A DNA stretch of 64,000 nucleotides from Paenibacillus silagei (GTDB lineage Bacteria > Bacillota > Bacilli > Paenibacillales > Paenibacillaceae): positions 620,001-684,000 of the forward strand of contig NZ_JAGGLV010000001.1 in assembly GCF_017874735.1 (NCBI RefSeq), written 5' to 3'. Positions within the stretch are counted from its first letter, which is position 1; each line of letters begins with the position of its first letter. The notes under the pieces are model-generated. The model was not told the DNA's origin, did no database searches, and saw only the letters and a list, made by a program, of their open reading frames with translations. Shown here one piece after another: positions 53,162 to 61,484 of this stretch. The position numbers and the translations under genes were made by a program.

Positions 53162-53250
53162 TTAGAATTTGCGGAATCTCTCCATCAGAGTAGTAGCGGA
53201 TGGCCTTACCCGGTTCATAGGAATATCCTTCCTGAGCCGTTTTAGATGTT
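53151..53250 (-). pseudogene. Relic of an NDT-like gene C-terminus
   Basis: About 33 codons on the minus strand read EGYSYEPGKAIRYYSDGEIP and end QILKRY. Compare the intact gene at 50742: EYAKEKGKAIRYYSNGEIS. The match covers the C-terminal third. An in-frame stop lies upstream, so only the tail survives. Further upstream (53238-53305) another short tail ending CTGYLKNI is open in a different frame. Both suggest gene decay. Confidence 0.5.
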
Positions 53251-53310
53251 TTTCAGGTAACCGGTACACTGTTCGAATTCTTGCTGAAGCTTGGTTAACC
53301 ACTTGCCCAG

Positions 53311-53751
53311 TTACGGAAAATCCAACTCATCATCGATGATACGGAATATCTCCCTACTCCGCACCGGATAACGGGCATCCAGTTCCTCCCACTTCCGCTT
53401 CGGTAAAATCAAAAATTCGTGCGTATCCGAAAAATATGAGGCCTCAAAAAGCCGGATTTCGTATTTGTCCCGGATCAGCTCCTGAAAGCCGCGAATCGTG
53501 ATGTAGCGGTCATCTCCGCTAAAGGTAAGCGCAATCGAATGCATTTGTCCATTGTAGGTAACATCCAGTCCTTTGTCCGTAGGCGTCACCTCGACCGTTT
53601 CATCGGGAAGCTGTTTACCGAACAAGCGGACGATCTCCTCGTCCTCCTCTCCCCAATCTACAATGACGCTGTTCGCAAAAACAAATTGCTGCAGCTGTTG
53701 ATCATCTCCTTCGAATAGCAATGTCAGCTCGCTGTCGCTTGGCATCCTCAT
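53311..53751 (-). CDS. Hypothetical protein, 146 residues
   Basis: A soluble acidic protein starting MRMPSDSELTLLFEGDDQQL and ending SREIFRIIDDELDFP. It appears beta-rich at first (IVDWGEEDEEIVRLFGKQLP, VEVTPTDKGLDVTYNGQMH) then helical. No signal or membrane segment is visible. It resembles immunity-type or DUF proteins, but I do not recognise the family. It is 30 bases downstream of the APH(3')-like gene on the same strand. Confidence 0.6.
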   Translation of the reverse strand: MRMPSDSELTLLFEGDDQQLQQFVFANSVIVDWGEEDEEIVRLFGKQLPDETVEVTPTDKGLDVTYNGQMHSIALTFSGDDRYITIRGFQELIRDKYEIRLFEASYFSDTHEFLILPKRKWEELDARYPVRSREIFRIIDDELDFP

Positions 53752-53781
53752 CCCCGTATCCTCCTTGTGTTCACTTAATGA

Positions 53782-54579
53782 TCAGGCCCAAACCAAATGC
53801 TCTACAACTTGGTAGAATCTTATTTTTGCATAATCAATCTCTGATACACCATAGGATGAAAAAAATAATTTGACCCATTGCTCGCCGAAGTTTCTGATAA
53901 TGCTCTTCTCAGCTACTGCCAAATCATAATAACGGTCCGCAATCCCGCAATTTCCCAGATCGATAAATCCACTTATAGAGTCATTAGCAATAATGATGTT
54001 TGGCAGGCTGTAGTCACCATGTGTGAATACTAAATCTTCTTTGAGTTCCCGAGAATAATTGTTGACTTCAAGCAGCAACTTTTCAACATTGTCCTCACCA
54101 AATCTTCTTTGCAGCTCCGTTGAGTCAAATTTGTTCCCTCTACTAAACCTGTACTGGATAGTGCTCATCAACTGTTCAAATGAATGATCAAAAGGACAAC
54201 CTTCAATTGAAACTTCATGAATTCTCCGAAGACCTTGTGCCAATAAAGAGATCATCTTTTCTGTATTTGAAGAAAATTGCTTATTGGAAGCTTCGACGCC
54301 TGGCAATTCAAGTGTTAATAAATACTCATAATTCCCGATTACACCGAAATCAAGAACCTCCGGAACAGGTAACTTATTGTATAACCACAATAACCTTTGG
54401 GCTTGTCTTTCTAAAGATTCGGCCTTACCGACTTCCTGAATTTTCAAATACTTATTTAATCCACTTTTACTCTGAATATAATAAGTCCTCGCCGTATTTA
54501 CCCAAATCAATGAAGCTGCGTCATCTCCAACCAACTTAAGGAATTCAAAGGGTACTGCATCTTTTTCTCCAAAACTCAT
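53782..54579 (-). CDS. Aminoglycoside 3'-phosphotransferase-like kinase
   Basis: About 265 residues, the usual APH(3') size. The catalytic loop is VFTHGDYSLPNIIIAND with the catalytic Asp and metal-binding Asn, and the metal-binding segment is ISGFIDLGNCGIADRYYDLA. The N-terminus (FLKLVGDDAASLIWVNTART, YIQSKSGLNKYLKIQEVGKA) fits the nucleotide-binding lobe with its Lys. The protein ends at VVEHLVWA, a normal end for the family. GAGGTGAACATT precedes the ATG at 54579. It might confer kanamycin-type resistance, but many family members do not. Confidence 0.88.
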   Translation of the reverse strand: MSFGEKDAVPFEFLKLVGDDAASLIWVNTARTYYIQSKSGLNKYLKIQEVGKAESLERQAQRLLWLYNKLPVPEVLDFGVIGNYEYLLTLELPGVEASNKQFSSNTEKMISLLAQGLRRIHEVSIEGCPFDHSFEQLMSTIQYRFSRGNKFDSTELQRRFGEDNVEKLLLEVNNYSRELKEDLVFTHGDYSLPNIIIANDSISGFIDLGNCGIADRYYDLAVAEKSIIRNFGEQWVKLFFSSYGVSEIDYAKIRFYQVVEHLVWA

Positions 54580-54709
54580 AATGTTCACCTCTATGGCTCA
54601 ATCAATATCGTTTCAAAATACATATCATATTCCTGCAAACTTAGGCAAGTATTGCAGGGTATTTCAATGATAGCTGCTGTATAGTAATTAGTGAAAGGCA
54701 GGTGAGTAT

Positions 54710-55558
54710 ATGGATTGGTTAAACAGATTTAACAGCGCAATTGATTATATAGAAAGTAACCTTGATAACGAAATTAACTATTCTTATGCTGCAAAAATTG
54801 CTTGCTGCTCCGAGTTCCACTTTTCGCGAATGTTCTCATCTTTAGCCAATGTTACCCTCGCTGAATATATTCGTCGTAGAAGGCTTACTAAGGCGGCTTT
54901 TGAAGTACAGAAACATAGTGCAAAGATTACTGATATTTCTATGAAATACGGATATAGTTCCCCTGATGCTTTTACAAGAGCCTTTCGCCAATTGCATGGC
55001 GTTACACCTGCATCCGTTCGTGAAAGCAATGTTCAGTTGAAAGCATATCCTCGCATGTCCTTTCAGATTACCATAAAAGGAGTCACTGAGATGGAGTATC
55101 GAATTGAAAATATTGATTGTAACCTCCGTTTTGCAGTTAAAAGGGAAACGGTAAAAACTGAAGATGCTTTTAATACGGTTCCGCAATTGTGGGCCACAGC
55201 ACAATCAAATGGATTTCTTCAAAAGCTGATAGACATGTCCTGGGAAAATCCAAAGTGCCAACTTGAAGGGTTACTTGGTATCTTTGGTAAAGACGCGGCA
55301 ATTAAAGAGGATACCTTTGATTTACTCATGGGGTGTAGGTATGACGGAAATATACCGAACGATATGGAAGAACTCATTCTTCCTCCCTCTGTATTTGCTG
55401 TTTTCCCCAACGATAACGTTAATGCTGGGCAGCGCTTATATACAGAATGGCTTCCTACATCTGGATACGAGCTTGCCAATCTCCCTTGTATAGAGAATTT
55501 TTTGGCTCCAGGAGACAAAATAGAGCAGGAATTATGGGTTCCCATCATTGCCAAGTAG
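54710..55558 (+). CDS. AraC family regulator with GyrI-like effector domain
   Basis: 282 residues. The AraC domain is at the N-terminus (YSYAAKIACCSEFHFSRMFS, then ITDISMKYGYSSPDAFTRAF). It is joined to a GyrI-like domain from about 120 (YRIENIDCNLRFAVKRETVK, LGIFGKDAAIKEDTFDLLMG). It has the same architecture as the protein at 13188 but is not closely similar. GAAAGGCAGGTGAGTAT precedes the ATG. Its end overlaps the end of the convergent nitroreductase gene by 27 bases. The ligand is unknown. Confidence 0.9.
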   Translation: MDWLNRFNSAIDYIESNLDNEINYSYAAKIACCSEFHFSRMFSSLANVTLAEYIRRRRLTKAAFEVQKHSAKITDISMKYGYSSPDAFTRAFRQLHGVTPASVRESNVQLKAYPRMSFQITIKGVTEMEYRIENIDCNLRFAVKRETVKTEDAFNTVPQLWATAQSNGFLQKLIDMSWENPKCQLEGLLGIFGKDAAIKEDTFDLLMGCRYDGNIPNDMEELILPPSVFAVFPNDNVNAGQRLYTEWLPTSGYELANLPCIENFLAPGDKIEQELWVPIIAK

Positions 55559-56188
55559 CAACGAAGGTACCCTATCTATAAACGTTATATCCTCAATATC
55601 ATGTCTTACAGTGGAATGACCCTCTTGAATCCCTCTGCCCACACTTAATAACATAATGTCTTCATAATGCTGGGGAATATTGAGCTCTTCGAAAAGAGCA
55701 GCTTTATCATAACCTGACATCGTGATGGTCTGGTAACCTTTTTCGTTCAAAATAAGGACTAAGGCCATTGCAGCCAGACTGCCATCGCGGACCAGCTCTT
55801 TTAAATAATCTTGATTAGACATGTTTCGATAATAACCAATGGCTGCATTTGTTAAATACGTTTTAGTCTCTTGAGTGAAATAACCTTTCTCCAAAGCCTT
55901 GTCTTGAATAGCATAGATATTCTCAGCATGAAAAGTACGGTAATCCCCCAAGATCAAAATCAAATAGCTTGAGGTTTCAACCTGCTCCTGGTTATATGCA
56001 AGTGGTTTAACTTTGGCGCGCAACTCCTTATCTTCGATGAGTAAATAACGTGTACTCTGAATGTTATTTCCATTGGGTGATTTGGCAGCCAGTTCAATCG
56101 AATCAAGTATTTCCTTTCTTTCAATCGTATAGTTTGGATCATAATGTCTGACTGATTTCCTTTTTAGAATAATATCTTGCAGACTCAT
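55532..56188 (-). CDS. Nitroreductase family protein (second)
   Basis: About 217 residues. The FMN-binding N-terminus is ILKRKSVRHYDPNYTIERKE, with KSPNGNNIQSTRYLLIEDKE in place of the usual SAGN loop. The C-terminal MLLSVGRGIQEGHSTVRHDI is typical of the group that includes NfrA-like enzymes. GGGAGGCGTTAAA precedes the ATG at 56188. The 3' end overlaps the AraC gene on the opposite strand. It diverges from an HxlR gene, which probably represses it. Confidence 0.88.
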   Translation of the reverse strand: MSLQDIILKRKSVRHYDPNYTIERKEILDSIELAAKSPNGNNIQSTRYLLIEDKELRAKVKPLAYNQEQVETSSYLILILGDYRTFHAENIYAIQDKALEKGYFTQETKTYLTNAAIGYYRNMSNQDYLKELVRDGSLAAMALVLILNEKGYQTITMSGYDKAALFEELNIPQHYEDIMLLSVGRGIQEGHSTVRHDIEDITFIDRVPSLLLGNDGNP

Positions 56189-56275
56189 TTTAACGCCTCC
56201 CATATCTTAGATTTGTTATAATCATATTATCTGGAGCGTATACAATTGAAAATACTGCACTTTATAGTCACTAGG

Positions 56276-56289
56276 TTACTTCAAAGTAA
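56276..56289. promoter_or_regulatory. Putative HxlR operator TTACTTCAAAGTAA
   Basis: TTACTTCAAAGTAA lies 11 bases before the HxlR start codon, overlapping the approach to its ribosome-binding site (AAGGAGG). The arms TTACTT and AAGTAA are perfect around CA. The same sequence occurs at 52691-52708 and in a variant at 27724-27737. Confidence 0.7.
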
Positions 56290-56299
56290 GGAGGATCTC

Positions 56300-56662
56300 A
56301 TGAATACAATAAATACAGGATTTGATGTGGTACAAAATATCATTAGTGGTAAATGGAAAAGCATTATTCTGTATCAATTAGGATATGAGCAAAAGCGTAC
56401 AAAAGACTTACTCAAGATTTGTGAAGGCGTCTCACATAAAGTTTTAAACGAACAATTAAAGCAAATGCAGCAGGATGGATTAGTGCATCGCGCGGTACAT
56501 GCAGACGAGGTTCCCATTAGAGTAGAATACTCAATATCAGACTATGGCCGGACATTCCTTCCATTATTAAAAGAAATGTGTGATGCTGGCGATAACCATC
56601 TTAAAAGAGAGGGGATCACCGCAGGTAATAATACAATCTGTGAACATTCTAAATCACTGTGA
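56300..56662 (+). CDS. HxlR family regulator (third)
   Basis: About 120 residues. IISGKWKSIILYQLGYEQKR, LKICEGVSHKVLNEQLKQMQ and the wing VPIRVEYSISDYGRTFLPLL form the winged helix; the family PPKVEYS reads VPIRVEYS. AAGGAGGATCTC fixes the ATG at 56300; earlier in-frame starts lack a site. It diverges from a nitroreductase gene, an arrangement like other HxlR-nitroreductase pairs in Bacillota. Confidence 0.9.
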   Translation: MNTINTGFDVVQNIISGKWKSIILYQLGYEQKRTKDLLKICEGVSHKVLNEQLKQMQQDGLVHRAVHADEVPIRVEYSISDYGRTFLPLLKEMCDAGDNHLKREGITAGNNTICEHSKSL

Positions 56663-56713
56663 TCGATAACCATGAAACCCTTTTAAGACCTTACGTAAAT
56701 GAAAATAAATGAA

Positions 56714-56755
56714 AACAGCACCATACTCTTCACTAATGAAGAACATGGCGCTGTT
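56714..56755 (-). terminator. Terminator of the MBL-fold hydrolase gene
   Basis: A long hairpin: AACAGC(A)CCAT/ATGGCGCTGTT arms (one wobble on the minus strand) with an inner TCTTCA/TGAAGA stem. A T-rich tail follows on the minus strand, 90 bases after the hydrolase stop. Confidence 0.8.
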
Positions 56756-56844
56756 AATATTTCGCAGTTATGCGACTGAAGAGGCATTGGTAGCTAGATT
56801 TAGTATCATCTTTGGGTTACCTATGTTCCTCATCTGATTGTCCG

Positions 56845-57765
56845 CTACTTTAATTCGAAGACCATCAAGTCACGGCCGACTGTGATCGGACCGGCGTAAA
56901 TTCCGGCCATCCCCTCGATATACGCTTCCTCGGCCGCCTTATTCGCCACCGGGGCAGGAATATGATGCGTGAGCAAGAGATGCTTGACTCCAGCCCGTTG
57001 CGCGATTCCCGCTGCTTCCAGCGTCGTCGTATGATACTTCGCGGGATTTGACAGCGCCTTCCCGTGCTTCGGATATTGCCTGATTAGGGCGTCAAGCCAC
57101 GACTTGTTGTACGCTTCGTGAACAAGCAGATCTGCCCCGGCCGCATGCTTCTCCGTGTTGGCCACCGGAATTGTATCACCGGAGATAACAACCGTCTTGC
57201 CGTTATACTCGAACTTGTAAGCGATAGCCGGATAGACCGGGCGATGGTCCACTTCGAAGGCGGTAATTCGGATGCCGTCCTTATCATAGATAACACCTTC
57301 GTTGCATTCCGTATACTCGATTAGTGAGCCCGCTTCATCCGACAGGTTATAGCTGATTCTTAGATTGACGTCGAACTCAAAGGACTCCCGCATTTTGCCG
57401 ATGATCGTCTTCGTCGTCTCTGGTCCGTATACCTGCATGGGCACTGAACGACCTTCGAAGACATGCTCTGCGGTAATATGTGTGCGCCAGCTCGTGATGA
57501 ACAAGTCGAAGAATCCGCCGTTATGATCATAATGGTGATGGGTGAACAGGACATCCGATATCCGCTGAGGCATGATCCCCGCTTTGATCAGTTGGTCCAC
57601 CGTAGAGCCCCCGCAATCGACGAGGAATGTCTTGTCTCCCGCGAGCACCGCTGCTCCGGGCTTCGCTCGCCCATAGAAGGCACGGGGAGAACCCGTCCCA
57701 AGCAGAACGACGGTCAGGTCCGGGTGGTAGTCTGGCCTCAGATTCATTTGTGGCTGGATATACAT
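56845..57765 (-). CDS. MBL-fold metallo-hydrolase (RNase Z/arylsulfatase-like)
   Basis: 306 residues. The metal motif HHHYDHNGGFFDLF (HxHxDH) is near residue 75-85, and further ligands are in VISGDTIPVANTEKHAAGAD and LLLTHHIPAP near the C-terminus. FLVDCGGSTVDQL precedes the motif. The fold includes tRNase Z, AtsA-type arylsulfatases and other hydrolases. It is the last gene of an operon with a sulfonate/taurine-type ABC transporter and a Crp-like regulator, so it may hydrolyse an organosulfur substrate; this is an inference. Confidence 0.87.
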   Translation of the reverse strand: MYIQPQMNLRPDYHPDLTVVLLGTGSPRAFYGRAKPGAAVLAGDKTFLVDCGGSTVDQLIKAGIMPQRISDVLFTHHHYDHNGGFFDLFITSWRTHITAEHVFEGRSVPMQVYGPETTKTIIGKMRESFEFDVNLRISYNLSDEAGSLIEYTECNEGVIYDKDGIRITAFEVDHRPVYPAIAYKFEYNGKTVVISGDTIPVANTEKHAAGADLLVHEAYNKSWLDALIRQYPKHGKALSNPAKYHTTTLEAAGIAQRAGVKHLLLTHHIPAPVANKAAEEAYIEGMAGIYAGPITVGRDLMVFELK

Positions 57766-57790
57766 CGCTGTCAGTCCTCTCCTCTACGTT

Positions 57791-58837
57791 TTATTTGCCT
57801 TCTTGTATCTCCTTCAACAGCGACAGATCGTACAGGCCTGCCAGATCCAATCCCTCTGCTCCGACTCCCTTGATATAACCGGCATCCACCGCAACCTGCG
57901 CCATTATCTTCAAGGCATCTTGGTCGATGTTCATCGTCAGATGTAAATGGGCCAGCGTGGCCTTGATCAATTCAGCGTCCAGGCCCTTGCCCGTCAGTTC
58001 CTTTAACTCATCGCTGACGAGAGAATACGTATCATCAGGACTATCCTTAATGAACTTGATAGCGTCCTCGTTGGCCAGAAGAACGGATTTGGCCAGATCC
58101 CTATGATCCTTCAAGAAGCCGTCGCCAGATACGATAATCGTAAGTGGATAATTCCCCTTGTTCGGCGGAATCTGATCCCAGTCCATGACGATATCACCGA
58201 TGCCTTCGTTCATGATCTGAGTACCCCACGGCTCCGGCAATAGCGCCGCATCTACCTGACCTTGCTTCATGGCTGTCAGTGTATCCGCTGGAGCCATTGC
58301 AATAAGCTGAACTCCGCTCTTGTCTGCCGACACCTGTAGACCCTGCTCCTGAAGAAGCAGACGCAGAGAGATTTCGTTCGTGCTCCCCTTGGTCGGGATG
58401 GCAACCAGCTTGCCAGCCATTTCCTTGACACTTGTTACACCGGAGCCCTTCCTCGCCACCAGTACGGCGCCGCCGTTATTTGCTCCTGACAGAATCCTGA
58501 TATTCTTGCTCCTTATATATTGGTTGATTACCGGGCTTGGCCCGACGTAGCCGATGTCGATCTGGCCTGTCGCCATTGCGGTCGAGAAGTCAGAGCCGTT
58601 GCTAAAGCCCTGAACTTCGATCTTCACATTAGCGCCAAGACGCTCTTGCAGATAACCCTTCTTGATCGCTACGAAGGCCGGGGCATGGGTCACGTTCTTG
58701 AGCACGCCGAGCTTCACCGTAATGGGATTGTCCGACTTGGAGCTGCTGTTACTCCCCAGGCCAGGGGTGCCGCAGCCGGACAACAGAGTCAGAATCAAAA
58801 CGATCATAAGACTCGAATAAGCCACTTTTCTATACAT
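57791..58837 (-). CDS. ABC substrate-binding lipoprotein (SsuA/TauA/NitT type)
   Basis: 348 residues. A signal sequence ends in the lipobox LSGC near residue 20, and a Ser/Gly-rich linker follows. The mature protein shows VTHAPAFVAIKKGYLQERLG, SDFSTAMATGQIDIGYVGPS and VAIPTKGSTNEISLRLLLQE, the pattern of the NMT1/SsuA binding-protein family that binds sulfonates, taurine, nitrate or thiamine precursors. It sits after a matching permease and ATPase. The substrate is probably an organosulfur or similar small molecule. Confidence 0.9.
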   Translation of the reverse strand: MYRKVAYSSLMIVLILTLLSGCGTPGLGSNSSSKSDNPITVKLGVLKNVTHAPAFVAIKKGYLQERLGANVKIEVQGFSNGSDFSTAMATGQIDIGYVGPSPVINQYIRSKNIRILSGANNGGAVLVARKGSGVTSVKEMAGKLVAIPTKGSTNEISLRLLLQEQGLQVSADKSGVQLIAMAPADTLTAMKQGQVDAALLPEPWGTQIMNEGIGDIVMDWDQIPPNKGNYPLTIIVSGDGFLKDHRDLAKSVLLANEDAIKFIKDSPDDTYSLVSDELKELTGKGLDAELIKATLAHLHLTMNIDQDALKIMAQVAVDAGYIKGVGAEGLDLAGLYDLSLLKEIQEGK

Positions 58838-58864
58838 GCATCTTTCCCCTTTTCCTGGTTGAGC

Positions 58865-59629
58865 TTAAGTTTTGGCAGTATTTAGACCGTACTGGGTCCA
58901 GATCCTGTCCTCTATACGTTTGAAGACGAGGTGGTCGGAGATCGTGCCCAGAATGGCGATCACCAGCACGATACAGAGCATTAGCGAGGTGTCACCCAGG
59001 CTTCTCCCCTCCTCCAACAGCTGCCCCAGACCGATTCCGCGCGCAATGAGCTCACCGGAGACGAGTGCCCGCCAGGCGAACGCCCAGGCCATGCGCATGC
59101 CTGTAATGAGCTGCGGTATGGCTGCGGGGATCATCACTTGGTACAAAAGCCGGAACCCGCGGCCTGTTCCGAACATTTGCGCCGACTGCAGATAGATGGG
59201 AGGAATGTTCTTGATCCCGCTCCTGCTCGCAATCGTCATTGTCCACGTCGCCCCAATCGTCGTAATGAACACTACGGCGAAGTCATTCAGGCCGAACCAT
59301 ATAATGGCGAAAGGCAACCAAGCGATACTCGGAACCGTCTGCAGCGCAACGACGACAAATCCGAATGTCTCGTCCAGCAGCCGGCTCCGGGCGAACAGGA
59401 CACCGAGTGTCATGCCGATGACGCACGAGAGGACAAACGCAATGAGGATTCGCCTCAAGCTGCCGAGCGTCGCTTCAAGCAGCTGCCCATTCGCCATTCC
59501 CTCGTAGAACGTATGAACCGTCTGCAGCGCTGACGGGAATCGCCAGCCCCAATCCATTGCTCTATATGCCGTCTCCCAGATTATCAGCAGTAGGATAAGA
59601 AAGAGGGCTTTTCTCCAAAATGTAGTCAT
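58865..59629 (-). CDS. ABC transporter permease (SsuC/TauC type)
   Basis: About 254 residues, six membrane helices, with the EAA loop region around FGTGRGFRLLYQVMIPAAIP, typical of SsuC/TauC/NrtB permeases. GGAGGAATACGGCA fixes the ATG at 59629, so its start overlaps the 3' end of the ATPase gene. A longer ORF is mostly an out-of-frame extension. It works with the ATPase (59562) and the binding protein (57791). Confidence 0.9.
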   Translation of the reverse strand: MTTFWRKALFLILLLIIWETAYRAMDWGWRFPSALQTVHTFYEGMANGQLLEATLGSLRRILIAFVLSCVIGMTLGVLFARSRLLDETFGFVVVALQTVPSIAWLPFAIIWFGLNDFAVVFITTIGATWTMTIASRSGIKNIPPIYLQSAQMFGTGRGFRLLYQVMIPAAIPQLITGMRMAWAFAWRALVSGELIARGIGLGQLLEEGRSLGDTSLMLCIVLVIAILGTISDHLVFKRIEDRIWTQYGLNTAKT

Positions 59630-60401
59630 TGCCGTATTCCTCCTTCGCCACTTTCTCCAGCTCAGCGGCCAACGTATCCATGATCTGACTCTCGATATGG
59701 TGCAGCAGGGAATCACCAGCCTCTCGCGGCCGTGCCGCCTGTACGCGGAACTCCTTCTTCATCCGTCCCGGCCGGGTGGACATGACAAGCACTCTGTCTG
59801 ACAGTGTGACCGCCTCCCGGATGTTATGCGTGATGAACAGTATGGTCTTCCGCGTGTTCAGCCAGATCTGCTCCAATTCCTTATGCAGCAGTAGCCTCGT
59901 CTGTTCATCCAGTGCAGCAAACGGCTCATCCATGAGCAGAATCTCAGGGTCCATGACGAGCGCCCGCGCTATCGCAACCCTCTGCTTCATCCCGCCCGAA
60001 AGCTCATGGGGGTAGCGGTCTGCGAACTTGCCTAAATGAACTGTCCGGATCTGCTCCATGGCCCGCTCACGGCGCTCCTTCTTTGGGATTCCCTTTTGCT
60101 TAAGGCCAAATGCGACGTTCTCCAGCACGGTAAGCCAAGGATACAATGCATGGTCTTGAAATACGACGATCCGATCAGGCCCTGGAGCTGTGACTTCCTT
60201 GCCGTTTGCTTCGACACGGCCGAGATCTGCCCGCTCCAGCCCCGCCACCAAGTTAAGCAGTGTAGACTTGCCGCAGCCGGAAGGGCCGAGGATCGAGACG
60301 AACTCCCCCTTTCCAACCTCGAAGTCGATGTCCTGCAACGCAGTGTAGCCCGCTCCACCCCGTTGGCCGAACGTCTTACCTACTCCTTCTACCTTGATCA
60401 T
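59562..60401 (-). CDS. ABC transporter ATP-binding protein (SsuB/TauB type)
   Basis: About 279 residues. Walker A GPSGCGKST, Q-loop FQDHALYPWL, signature LSGGMKQR, Walker B ILLMDEPFAALD and switch ITHNIREAV are all intact. It belongs to the nitrate/sulfonate/taurine importer group. Its 3' end overlaps the permease gene by 68 bases. The ATG at 60401 (after GGGGGGCGGGAAC) is preferred to one at 60428. It follows the regulator gene closely, so regulator, ATPase, permease, binding protein and hydrolase form one operon. Confidence 0.93.
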   Translation of the reverse strand: MIKVEGVGKTFGQRGGAGYTALQDIDFEVGKGEFVSILGPSGCGKSTLLNLVAGLERADLGRVEANGKEVTAPGPDRIVVFQDHALYPWLTVLENVAFGLKQKGIPKKERRERAMEQIRTVHLGKFADRYPHELSGGMKQRVAIARALVMDPEILLMDEPFAALDEQTRLLLHKELEQIWLNTRKTILFITHNIREAVTLSDRVLVMSTRPGRMKKEFRVQAARPREAGDSLLHHIESQIMDTLAAELEKVAKEEYGNDYILEKSPLSYPTADNLGDGI

Positions 60402-60430
60402 GTTCCCGCCCCCCATGGCTCTCTTCATCG

Positions 60431-61114
60431 TTACAAGTGCTGCTGGAATTCGTCTGTATCGTGGATGACAACCCTCTTCTTCTCATAGCGGATGCTGCCT
60501 TCGTCCCGCCATCGGCCCAATGTCTCCGTAACCGTCTGCCTGCTGCAGCCGATGACAAAGGAGAGCTCCTCATGGGTAAGCGAGAGCGTCACGACCGTCT
60601 CCTTCCCCACACGAGCTCCGAGCTGTATTAATAGTTGCGCCAGCCTCCAGGCAACCGGCCGTGAAATCAGCGTCTCTACATACCGCTGTGTCTGCAGCAG
60701 ACGATGGGCGTTGGCTACCGCCAGCGCGTAAAGGGCATCCGGGTGACTTTTCAGCAGGCCGGTGAATTGGGAAGTCGGAATCGAGAGAATACAGCTGTCC
60801 GTGATACATCGTGCATAGCGTTGCCTCTTCTGCCCCGTCAGCACCTCGGCCGCACCAAATACCTCTCCTTTTTGCCGCAGGAACAAGGTAATGCTCTGGC
60901 CCTCTTGCGCAAACTGCGAGATCTTCACCAATCCGTCCTGAACGAAATAGATCTCCTGACTTTCTTCCTCGCTCCTGAAGATATAGGCGTTCTTCTTCAT
61001 GCCGCGAGAAGTGCCATATTCCTGAAAGAGCTTCGCTAACGCGAGTTGCTCGGCTTCGCCGTTAACCGTTAACGCTCCTCCCCAATAGGAGGACATTCCC
61101 TCATCCTGGTCCAT
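60431..61114 (-). CDS. Crp/Fnr family transcriptional regulator
   Basis: 227 residues. A cyclic-nucleotide-binding-like beta barrel occupies about 30-135 (IYFVQDGLVKISQFAQEGQS, ITLFLRQKGEVFGAAEVLTG). A winged helix-turn-helix follows (LTHEELSFVIGCSRQTVTET, LGRWRDEGSIRYEKKRVVIH). The typical cAMP-phosphate Arg-Ser pair is not seen, and the Cys residues are not in an Fnr cluster pattern, so it is a general Crp-like protein. AGAGAGGAGTGC precedes the ATG. It is the first gene of the transporter operon and probably controls it. Confidence 0.88.
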   Translation of the reverse strand: MDQDEGMSSYWGGALTVNGEAEQLALAKLFQEYGTSRGMKKNAYIFRSEEESQEIYFVQDGLVKISQFAQEGQSITLFLRQKGEVFGAAEVLTGQKRQRYARCITDSCILSIPTSQFTGLLKSHPDALYALAVANAHRLLQTQRYVETLISRPVAWRLAQLLIQLGARVGKETVVTLSLTHEELSFVIGCSRQTVTETLGRWRDEGSIRYEKKRVVIHDTDEFQQHL

Positions 61115-61195
61115 CGTCGCTGCACTCCTCTCTGGCTTTTGAATAATTCAAAGTTTACCTATCGGTATTTAATATTATATTTCATAGCTTATAAC

Positions 61196-61216
61196 AAAAA
61201 AAGTCGGCAAGCCGAC
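61196..61216 (-). terminator. Terminator-like hairpin upstream of the crp gene
   Basis: GTCGGC/GCCGAC arms are followed on the minus strand by a seven-T run. It is one of three hairpins in the gene-free region 61115-61484. Confidence 0.65.
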
Positions 61217-61314
61217 AAATGATCAGGTGTATCCTTGTTTATTTTTGGTTTTATCCGTAATCTATACATTTGCGTGGGCTGCATCACTGCTTTATGAAAG
61301 CAAAAACAAAAGGA

Positions 61315-61337
61315 ACGGTATCCCATTGGGTTACCGT
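61315..61337 (-). terminator. Second terminator-like hairpin in the 61.1-61.5 kb gap
   Basis: ACGGTA/TACCGT arms with an inner CCC/GGG stem, followed on the minus strand by TTCCTTTTG. It lies between the other two hairpins of this gap. Confidence 0.5.
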
Positions 61338-61354
61338 ATCCTGCGCAATCCAGT

Positions 61355-61400
61355 ATACTAAAACGCTACTGACAGCGGTTTGTCAGTAGCGTTTTAGTAT
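61355..61400. repeat. AACGCTACTGACA hairpin, copy C (20-bp perfect arms)
   Basis: ATACTAAAACGCTACTGACA and its exact reverse complement flank a six-base loop GCGGTT. It is the longest of the three copies of this hairpin and is flanked by T-runs on both strands. It lies 85 bases after the 61485-61901 gene on the minus strand. Confidence 0.88.
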
Positions 61401-61484
61401 TTTGAGAATTCTTGAAACTTTCCTTATCATTAATAATGGAACGCGGCTCAATCCGCCTTTCCACAGAACTGCTCCTCACAACTT

